NCBI RefSeq assembly: GCF_000151315.2
Contig: NW_011887305.1
Location: 1 to 13,308, forward strand
DNA: 13,308 nucleotides
Direction: 5' to 3'
Source: Capsaspora owczarzaki ATCC 30864
Taxonomy: Eukaryota; Opisthokonta; Filasterea
In this document: positions 1 through 7,379 of the stretch, in pieces
Layout: each line of letters begins with the position of its first letter
How positions within the stretch are numbered: the stretch's first letter is position 1
Notes under the pieces: generated by a model
Database searches by the model: none
What the model was told of the DNA's origin: nothing
Seen by the model: only the letters and a program-made list of their open reading frames with translations
Program-made: the position numbers and the translations under genes

Positions 1-448
1 CGCCGAGGCTAGCCCGGGCGCTGGTCGCAGTGGTGGTTGCGGCAGATGAGGAAGAGGAGGCAGTGGAGGGGGAGGAGGAGGAGGGGGAGGGGGAGGAGGA
101 GGAGGATGAGGATGAGGATGAGGATGAGGATGAGGATGAGGATGAGGATGAGGCCGCAGGCGAGGAGACCGCAGCAGAAGCCGCGGTGGGGGCCGTCGCC
201 GTGGCCTGGCCGGCTTGGCCGGGGGTGGTGGTCGTGCTGGCGTTGGTGTTGCCAGCTGTGCCGGGAGCGGCGTTGCCACCGGATGTCGCGGTGGGGAGGA
301 CGGGCGCGGGGTCATTGGACGTCATGTCCACTTGGCTGCTTGGGGACGCAGTCCTGGCTCGTTGTTGATGTTGGGCGGCCGCCGCTAGCGCTGACGCGAT
401 GGCGGGTTGGCCTGGACCAGTCCCAGAATTCTTGGACGGACCAGTCAT
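1..448 (-). CDS. Partial Ala/Pro/Thr/Ser-rich protein with poly-Ser tract (runs off left edge)
   Basis: On the minus strand one frame is open from about 518 to the window edge. The first Met codon is at 448 and another in-frame Met is at 325. The protein is rich in Ala, Pro, Thr, Gly, Asn and Gln and has a long Ser run (about 100-155) encoded by TCC/TCA codons. It has almost no Trp, Cys, Phe or Tyr, which is typical of a disordered N-terminal segment. A good 3' splice site (pyrimidine tract ending in CCAG at 519-521) lies upstream, so the coding exon may begin at 518 rather than at Met 448. The plus strand of the same DNA is also open (an acidic Glu/Asp frame and an Arg/Met frame). Their compositions look like shadows of the hexanucleotide repeat. 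No domain is recognised. Simple-sequence DNA keeps frames open by chance, so confidence is moderate. Confidence 0.4.
   Translation of the reverse strand, partial: MTGPSKNSGTGPGQPAIASALAAAAQHQQRARTASPSSQVDMTSNDPAPVLPTATSGGNAAPGTAGNTNASTTTTPGQAGQATATAPTAASAAVSSPAASSSSSSSSSSSSSSSSSSSSPSPSSSSPSTASSSSSAATTTATSARASLG
46..153. repeat. Purine-rich microsatellite, (GGATGA)n and (GGA)n
   Basis: The plus strand is uninterrupted purine from about 65 to 106, built of GGA/GGGGGA units. It then runs into about eight copies of the hexamer GGATGA up to about 152. G-runs in the first half could form a G-quadruplex, and the homopurine run could form a triplex. In the minus-strand reading the tract encodes the poly-Ser run. 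Confidence 0.85.
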
Positions 449-540
449 TTCTGGGTTGGCGTTGGGCGGTTGGTTTGCTGACGTTGGGCGTGTGTGTTCG
501 GGCTTTGGTGGGAAGGCGCTGGAACACAGAAAAAGAGGAC

Positions 541-1110
541 TGACTCATCCGGATGACGTACACTGTTTCATACGGACTCGGAATCAGCGCATTTTCGTAT
601 CAAAATTGTCATCTCACTTTTTTCGAAAACATGACGTGGGGGACAGGATTGGCGAAAACAATGCAAAAGCATGCGAAACATCCCTTTAATGTCATTTTAC
701 ACTATGTTTCGCCCGATTTGGTACCCATATAAGTACAGATTCGGAATCAGCACGCTTTCCAGATGAATATGAATGCGAAACTTTTTTCTGCAAAACGAGA
801 CAGAAAATTGTGGCAAAAGCGGAAAATTCACCTTTCAGGTCGATTTACACGAAAACGAGTCCGATGACGTATACCTCTTAATACAGATTCAGAACCGGCG
901 TAGTGTGTAGTTTAACATGGCCATGAAACTTGTGGTGTAAAATCAGAGGGGAAGAAAGCTATCGTGAAAACAGCGAAAAAAATGTGCAATTTTCACCATT
1001 TTTGGCGATTTGCACGAAAACTAGACCGATAAGATATACTTTTCATTACAGATTCGGAATCAGCACAATTTTTCGAACAAGATGGTTATCTTACCTCTGC
1101 TGTAAAAAGT
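541..1110. repeat. Diverged ~160-bp tandem repeat, about four copies
   Basis: A 15-16 bp core close to GATTCGGAATCAGCAC recurs at 575, 738, 886 and 1051, spaced 163, 148 and 165 bp. Flanking blocks repeat with it. CGATTTRCACGAAAAC occurs at 841 and about 1007, each followed by a CCGATRA-like block, and AAAATTCACC / AATTTTCACC precede those. The copies differ strongly, so this is an old array. No coding pattern survives across copies. It could be a satellite remnant or the subterminal array of a mobile element. Confidence 0.65.
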
Positions 1111-1140
1111 GGGTCCAAATTCGGAAGGGACCTAACACCT

Positions 1141-1176
1141 AACTGGGAGGCAGCTTTTAACCGGGAGGCAGCTTTC
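1141..1176. repeat. 18-bp tandem duplication
   Basis: Two adjacent 18-bp copies, 1141-1158 and 1159-1176, follow the pattern AACYGGGAGGCAGCTTTY and differ at two positions. AACCCTAAC follows directly. From here to about 1470 the plus strand is T-rich with several T runs, and I see no supportable gene. Confidence 0.7.
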
Positions 1177-1439
1177 AACCCTAACTGTCATTCTTTTTGT
1201 TTGTTTTTTTTTCACTTTCTTGTCGCTCGTTGATCGTTTGTTGGATTATCACTTAGCATCCTTCCATTGCTTTTCGCTAATGGCATTGTTTGTTGACCCT
1301 TGTTGCTGATTTGTTTTTGATTGTTTTGCTGGTTTGTGTGGTTTCTGGCTTTTTGTTTCCTTTGATTTTTTCACTTTTGTTCGATTTCGCCCCATTCTTC
1401 GTGGTAATAGAAGAGGACTCTCAATATGAAGCGGTTTTC

Positions 1440-1447
1440 TATAAAAG
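1440..1447 (+). promoter_or_regulatory. Possible TATA box
   Basis: TATAAAAG lies in AT-rich DNA about 710 bp upstream of the transposase ATG. It matches the core TATA consensus. No cap-site evidence exists, and a second weaker candidate, TATTTAA at 1884-1890, is nearer the gene. If the first is used, the 5' leader is long or contains an intron. Confidence 0.25.
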
Positions 1448-1523
1448 TAAAGGCTTTGCCATGTCCCCTTGACCACTATGTGCGCCATCCAGCGCCGCCA
1501 CAACGCGCTATGTGATCAGTACC

Positions 1524-2231
1524 ATGTATACTGCATGCCTAGGGCCACCAGAGTGGGCGGGGATCGCTCCAAAGGAGGGCGGTTTTCCAGCTTTTTTTTT
1601 CTGTTTTTGCGTTTTTTTTGTTGGTTTTGGGCGTTCTTCAAGGCATGGGTTTCTGATGCACGAGCGGGCTACTGCCCGCTCGGCATTTCCGGATATTCGT
1701 CATTGTGCTTTGCAATTCGTGTTCCGTAAGGTAGGCACAATGGAGTGCTTCAAAGAGAATGGAAAAATTCGGTCGCTCCGCGACGATCCGTCGCGTCGCC
1801 GAGCGTTGTTCATTGGAAGGCGGGTTTTGAGCTCGTCCGTCTGGGACTCGCCCGCCTTCGTGGTTGCAAAACAAAAAGAAACATATTTAATGTACGAAAA
1901 CGCCCCGCGCGGCGCGCGGGGGGACTTTAGACGCTCGGTGGACGAGCCCCAAAAGAGCGGGATGAAAACGGGGAGAGTTGATCTTTGCGGTCTGCTCAGT
2001 CCTTTTCCCTGTGATCGTTCTTCGATCGCTCCGTACGTCAGCCCCTTGCTGCTCTGCGTGCCGAGCTCCCATCCTCACATTCTAGACATCTTTCTGCATC
2101 AAACACAGGACAAACGCACGCACACGCGCACGCACGCATCGCGCTCCACATCTTCACCAAATGAGCGTTCCAGCGCCAGAAAATCCCGCCACAACCTGGT
2201 CGCCAATACTCACCGTCACCTTCGTGGTTGA
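1524..2231 (+). CDS. Unassigned open frame overlapping the transposase start
   Basis: An ATG at 1524 opens a frame of 235 codons to the stop at 2229-2231. It overlaps the transposase start by about 70 bp in another frame. The translation has a Phe-rich stretch from a T-run, then Arg-rich and low-complexity segments. Nothing resembles a known domain, and it crosses four hairpins and a (CA/CG)n tract. A stop-free run of this length is uncommon at this base composition, so I list it, but the composition argues for a non-coding leader or an element end. Treat it as a weak candidate. Confidence 0.12.
   Translation: MYTACLGPPEWAGIAPKEGGFPAFFFCFCVFFVGFGRSSRHGFLMHERATARSAFPDIRHCALQFVFRKVGTMECFKENGKIRSLRDDPSRRRALFIGRRVLSSSVWDSPAFVVAKQKETYLMYENAPRGARGDFRRSVDEPQKSGMKTGRVDLCGLLSPFPCDRSSIAPYVSPLLLCVPSSHPHILDIFLHQTQDKRTHTRTHASRSTSSPNERSSARKSRHNLVANTHRHLRG
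1661..1921. repeat. Cluster of four perfect GC-rich inverted repeats
   Basis: There are four perfect hairpins in 260 bp. The first has a 9-bp stem at 1661-1669/1674-1682 with a 4-nt loop. The second has a 7-bp stem at 1779-1785/1789-1795 with a 3-nt loop. The third has a 9-bp stem at 1816-1824/1851-1859. The fourth has an 8-bp stem at 1903-1910/1914-1921 with a 3-nt loop. Weaker stems follow near 1933 and 2013. The cluster lies directly upstream of the transposase gene. Such structures could be subterminal transposon sequence, a MITE-like insertion or an RNA-level structure; nothing here decides which. Confidence 0.6.
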
Positions 2232-5200
2232 CGCCATGCCCAGCCCGGCCGATCAAACACTTCAACTTGAGCTCCCCCCGCGAACGGACCGGCTCATGGT
2301 CCGCCATGTTACGGCGGCGCTCCCAGGCTTCATCCCGCCTGAACTCTTGACCTCGCCCGAAACCCCCATCATCCAGCTAGTCACGTTCGACCAAGATAAC
2401 ATCATGCGAGTGCAACATGACAACACAGTTGTGAAGACGTCGCAGCTCATGGCGGTTGTTTCCTTCAGGTGCAGCAAAAACAATCACGACCGCCGATCGT
2501 TCGAGTTCTTTGAGGGACGAAAGACATGCAAGTCGTGCACTGATGACAACGCCAGATATCGTAAAAAAGCTACTGCCAAGAAGGCTGCGTTGAAAGATCA
2601 GCAGGCGAGCGAGCCAGCCGAGGAGCCAGCCGAGGAGCCAGCCCAGGAGGCAGCCAGAAACGCTCCGACAACGAGGCTCGCCGAGCTTGCCCACACCCGC
2701 CTGATGTTCAACGATCCGCAGAGCCTGGAGGACTTCTGGGAAAGCCAACAAAGTACAATCGACTTGCGTTTGAAGCACGACTACTGTCCTGGTCAGTCAC
2801 GCAGGTCTCAGGTCAGAGATGAGATGGATTCGGCTTCGCCTGTTCTCTCTGCCCACGCTCCACATGATGCTGAAGACGACCTTGCTGCATCGTCCGTGTC
2901 TTCGGTTCCGGAAGCTCAGCTCACCCACGCAGACGAGGTTTCCGAGTCCATTGATGAGGATGATCTCAACTCGCACCCAGGCACGTCGCCGGTTTACCTC
3001 ACGCAAGATGAGCGTGACCAACTCAACCTCTGGTTCGAGAACCGACCCGTGCTGTGCTCAAGGACACAGCGCTTCTGGTGCTTCAATCACCGGTCAACAA
3101 GCAGCAAGGAGCCGTCTCCAGCTTCGTCGATGATTCAAGACCGATTTCTCGAATCATTAGACTTCACACACCCCATGCATACGCATCGACTCGACAACGA
3201 CTTCCGCGTGCAGCCAGGATTAGGGCAAGGCTCGTGTACCTTTGCCATTTCGAAATCCGACCTGGTTCAAGTAGACGGCAACACGCTGCAGGTTGTTGGT
3301 TGGAGAGTTTCTCTCGCCGGCCAGCACGATGCTCGGTGCACGGAGGGCGTCTTTGCTCACAAGCAGTTAGCGCATCCGAGCATCCAAACATGGGCATTTG
3401 ATCTCGCATCCAAGCGCTGCGACGTCACATCGATCGTCCAACAGTTTCAAGGCAGCGCCTCAAACCCGCCACCCGTCCCACACCCGTCTTGGAACGTTCC
3501 ACTGACGTCTGGTCGTTGGTATCCTTCGCATGACGCTTTACGCATGATGGTCAAGGCTTTCAACCCCGAGACGGCTGGTTCCGAGGCAATGCGCATGGAA
3601 GACTTGTTAACCAGCCCAACCTCGCGTGCGCTGGCGCACCCGCATCCTGTGGGTCGGTGTGGAGTTTGTCCTGGCATCAAGTCATATCAACAGTATCCAG
3701 ACGTACTCTTTCATCAGGCCCAGGATCCTAATTGCCGTGATTCGCCAGGCATTCTTGTTCTGGTCACGCCGTGCCAACGCGCAATGTGGAGCTCGCTGCG
3801 CCCTCAAGTCCTGTTCCTCGACACCACCTACAAGGTGACCAAGCTCCGCTGGGGCTTGACGGCGCTTGTTGCAGCAGACGAGTGCGGTTCAGCCGTTCCC
3901 CTGGCGTTCATGATAGCCTCCAACGATACCGCGGCAGTGTACGCAAAATTCTTGTCGGTGCTCAAGGAGGCGCTCGGCCCTTGCTTCCAGCCTCTGCGTT
4001 TTGTGATTGACAAGTGCAAAGCCGAGGCAGCTGCCATCAGGGAGGCCGTCAATGTTCAGATTTCCACTTGCTGGTTTCATGTCAAGCAGGCCGTCCTGCG
4101 CAATATTTCTCATCCCGACATTGAGAAGATCCTCAAGAAAGTTCGGCGTTCCAGGTCCCTGGAGGAGCTTGAAAGCCGCGTGAAGAGCGTCAGAGAGGCC
4201 GGACTGAGCGAGAAGGACTTGGCGTACCTGGAGAAAGAATGGTTTGCCAAGGGCCAAATCGAAACCTGGACGCTTCCGCATATCGGAACCATCCCGAAAG
4301 CGTTGGACCAGGGTTCTACCAACAATTTGATTGAGAGGTGAGTGACCGATCGGTTTGGAGAGGCTTTGTACTTAAACTGGCGTCCCCCACTTTGCTGATC
4401 TTGCTTGCCTTCGTTGTTGTCTCGCACGCAGACTCTTCAAGTCAATCAAAATGACGCATCTCAACTCCAACTCGAACTCGGATTTGCCAACGCTGGCGAC
4501 CAAGCTCATTCGGGATGTCAATGAGAAGTTTTGCTTGAAACGTCAATGGCTCCTCGTCAACGTTCCAAATCTCGCCTGCCTCCCCAAGTATCGCGAGCGT
4601 ATCTGGAACTACGAGTCGACAGCCAAGGCCAGAGTGCTGGACAACCGTGTCGTGATACTCGACAACAACGCTGGTGTTGGCATGGTGATCCCGGAATCAG
4701 CAACCCTACGCAGCGAGGACTTGAGGGACTTTGCAACCGGTCACATGAAGACCCACGGACTTGGTCAAAGCACCGATATCGGAGACTATGCGTTGGTACC
4801 ACAGGACTACTGGCACAAATTGCGCGACGATATTTATCGGGGATACAAGAAGAGTGTTACCATCGTCGTCGTCAAGTCCCGTTTTTGCACCGACTTCCAC
4901 GACTGCTCCCTCGTGTGCACGCACATTAGAGCTGCTGCCCGCCTGCTTGGTGGACTGGAAGTGTTTGGTATCGCGTTGGACGCGCTCATTCAAGATCGTG
5001 AGGCTCCAAGTCCTGTCCGCACAACTGCAGACCCTGAGACGCCTGTCTCAGTTGGTGCAGATGTTCCGCAAGACCAGAACTCGAGTGAACCAAGTTATGA
5101 GCACGGCAGTGGCGATGGCATGCATGTCAGGGAAGCAGAAATGTTTGAACCGACTTCTTCGACTGTTTCGACTTCGTCTACGGCAGCGGAAGAGGTTACA

Positions 5201-6217
5201 CCCTCGGTCGCACCACCCTCGGTTGCACCCTCAGTTGCACCCTCAGTTGCACCCTCAGTTGCACCCTCAGTTGCACCCTCAGTTGCACCTTCGATCACAC
5301 TACCGTCAATACGCACAGCTATGCAGGCTACGAGCCTGTTTCAAGACGACGACTCCGACTCCGACGACAGCGACTCACCACCTTTGAGGCACTCGTCCCA
5401 GGCGCAGAAAGTCGTCCACGAGATCTCGCTTCGACTGCAGCCAGTGTTTGATGATTTGCAAAAATTATCTTTGCCAGTCAAAGCGCTCGCAACCGTCGTG
5501 AAGGCAGTTCGAACGTTCGCTACCCGCTCCCTGAGTTCAGTCTCTCGACAGCGAGCAATGCGCACCCTGTTTACTGATAAAACTTTTAATCAAACAAAGC
5601 GGCAGGCTCAAAAGACCCGGGCAGCGACTATCAGCGCGAAGCGAGCTGCAGCTTACGCAAAGCACACAGAGTACGCTGCTCGCAAAGTGCCGGGCGTCAA
5701 GCCGAGCTTCAGACCCGCTGTCAGGCCACCAAAGTCCTCACTGCGCGCCAGCGCTGCGTACATCGTCGCTGGCGATGTGGAAGCGTTTGAAAGGTCGGAA
5801 GATCAGCGCCGTCGTTCTGCGCAAATGCCCGTCAACTCCGTTGCCAACAGCTCCAGTCAAAGTGCTCCAGCAGATGGTTTGACGGAGACTGCTGGTACAC
5901 GGCGGCGCAGAGCTCTATCGCTTGATGCGGGCACCAACTCGTCCGAGGAGAGCTCACGCAAGCGCGCTCGTCTTGACGCCGCCTCGAAACATTGGTTCGA
6001 TCACCTCTATCAAGACAACGCTGGTTTACCTGCCAATACTCGCCCCAGTCGATCTCGGCAACACGTGTTTGGCAACCGCGAGCCTGACAGTGATGATGGC
6101 GATTTGAGCGACACGGACAGCGACGACGACAGCGAGCCTTTTGAGCCCGACCTGCGCGACCTGGACCGGCCCGATCGAACGTTTTTGAAAAGATGTGCCT
6201 CCCAACAACGTCCGTAG
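2161..6217 (+). CDS. Mutator-like (MULE) transposase, two exons, about 1320 aa
   Basis: Model: join(2161..4337, 4432..6217). The protein would cut and integrate the DNA of a Mutator-like element in the nucleus. The acidic triad of the MULE DDE domain is intact: D554 (in LFLDTTYK), D617 (in FVIDKCKAEA, followed by C637-x2-H640) and E725 (in STNNLIER). Upstream, C104-x4-H109-x13-C123-x2-C126 looks like a small zinc-binding module, and residues 15-100 are beta-rich by eye. After the intron, C878-x5-C884-x3-C888-x-H890 sits where MULEs carry a SWIM zinc finger, but the spacing departs from CxCxnCxH. The C-terminus has a VAPS repeat (about 983-1013), Asp/Ser-rich acidic patches and two basic clusters (1216-1219, 1236-1239) that suit nuclear import. 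The ATG at 2161 is the first in frame; Met26 is an alternative. The reading frame is undamaged, so the copy may be active or domesticated. No terminal inverted repeats were found. Confidence 0.9.
4338..4431 (+). other. Phase-2 intron of the MULE transposase gene
   Basis: The 94-nt intron begins GTGAGT and ends in a pyrimidine-rich stretch with CGCACGCAG. The unspliced frame hits TGA at 4339. Splicing rebuilds an Arg codon from AG and A and restores the helix that normally follows the catalytic Glu (read as LFKSIK after the junction). It lies one residue after the catalytic E725. Confidence 0.9.
5201..5287 (+). repeat. 12-bp coding minisatellite (VAPS)n
   Basis: Six head-to-tail 12-bp units (CCCTCRGTTGCA) from 5216 are preceded by one diverged unit at 5201. 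Each codes Pro-Ser-Val-Ala in the transposase. All lie in frame and likely form a flexible linker between the SWIM-like region and the acidic tail. A smaller 12-bp repeat encoding AEEP occurs at about 2617-2650 in exon 1. Confidence 0.85.
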
Positions 6218-6300
6218 CGCAACTTTGCGCACACACGCCCCTCCTGTGCACAGATTTGGGCGGTACTGCTGACCACAGCCTTTGCTTTGTTGTGTTGCCG

Positions 6301-6306
6301 AATAAA
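6301..6306 (+). terminator. Poly(A) signal of the transposase gene
   Basis: AATAAA lies 84 nt after the transposase stop codon on the coding strand, the expected position for 3' end formation. Confidence 0.6.
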
Positions 6307-7373
6307 CGCATGTCTTTGCAACCGTACTGTCGGGCCGTGTTTGATCATAATCCTCCCTTCTCTGATCCCACGTATAGAATGTACATTTTAGATACTCGGT
6401 CCGGTGCGCGGCGGTGGGAGCAGGTCTGCATACCGCGCAGCAGCATGTTGGCAAGCTTCACAAGAAACGCTGCATTCGCGAGGTCTTTTGTTTTTCTAAG
6501 TTCGTTGTTTTGCTTTCCCCGAGAGCGTGTTCTGGGCAGCGACCAGAAGGACCAAACGATCCGATCCGCAGCTCACACGATGAAGTTGGTACATGATGTG
6601 GACCTCCCAACGCGTGCTAAACATGCCGGTTGAGCTGTCTAGGGACCACGGTGAGGTGGGTCGCGCGCGCGTGAAAACCACACTCCACAACCCCCTCCGC
6701 CGCGCAGCCTACGCCGAGTCTACCGCCATCCACGGACAACAGATGGGGGTTTTAACGCACAACAACTCAGATTTTATTGGAGAGAGGAGGGGACAGCGTC
6801 TCGTGACGGAGGCGATTTTGCAGCTTCATATCGGGAGTACTCTTCTGTTACCATTCTTCGTTCGTGCTGTAAGACCTTGGTAGGGTTAGCCAGGCAATGT
6901 TGTTGTAAAGTGTTTTATTTCACTTTGCAGACTGAACTGCAATTCCAAATGCATGCAAACAAACAATACAAAGACATCAACGCCGAGTCTTCTTAGCAAA
7001 GAACGACCCAGTCGGGACCGCAGAGCCTGCGGGTCCTGACACGTGCACGACTTTTGCTGCTGGACGAGTTGCGAGTTATTTGTTTTTATTCTTCTTCGAC
7101 ATGACACCTCGATTTTTTATCTATTTTCCATTTTATGTTGCCGTCGTTTGCTTTCAACCCGAACACTTTGGTTCGGCGCCTCTCGTTTGATTCTTCTTGT
7201 TTGCGTTGGTTGTCCAAGCGCCGCTAGAACTACTGTTTTCCCCCAGGAACGCTTAACTTCCCTTGTTCGTTTGCTACTCGTACGCTGTTTTCGTATTTGC
7301 GCATTCTCCATGCTTTTTGCGTTCCTTGTCACGTGAGTGTCACAATGCTCCCATAGTTCTGTAACGTTTTCAC
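6307..7373. other. Intergenic region between convergent genes, no supportable gene
   Basis: Open frames of 60-146 codons exist on both strands, but none shows a recognisable motif or splice pattern. Small structures are present: an AAAGTG/CACTTT hairpin around TTTTATTT (6907-6926) that also carries AATAAA on the minus strand, and an imperfect 9-bp stem at 7015-7036. The half from 7080 to 7330 is pyrimidine-rich on the plus strand. No transposon terminal inverted repeat was matched to the left flank of the transposase. Confidence 0.6.
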
Positions 7374-7379
7374 TTTATT
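7374..7379 (-). terminator. Poly(A) signal overlapping the stop codon of the LRR gene
   Basis: On the minus strand the stop and signal read TGAATAAAG. The last A of the TGA stop (7379) is the first base of AATAAA. This leaves almost no 3' UTR before the signal. Confidence 0.55.

Noticed and set aside
30-543. Plus-strand acidic (Glu/Asp) and Arg/Met-repeat frames
   Set aside because: Both start at non-ATG codons, are products of the hexanucleotide repeat, and continue into implausible Trp/Pro/Val-rich sequence; the minus-strand frame fits better.
6193-6633. 146-codon plus-strand frame after the transposase
   Set aside because: It overlaps the transposase end and its poly(A) signal, shows no motif, and the first ATG lies inside the transposase coding region.
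1178-6895. Terminal inverted repeats for the MULE (AACCCTAAC near 1178 versus TAGGGTTAG near 6889)
   Set aside because: Only 7-8 bp match and the flanking bases do not; too short to support element ends. The telomere-like resemblance is equally short.
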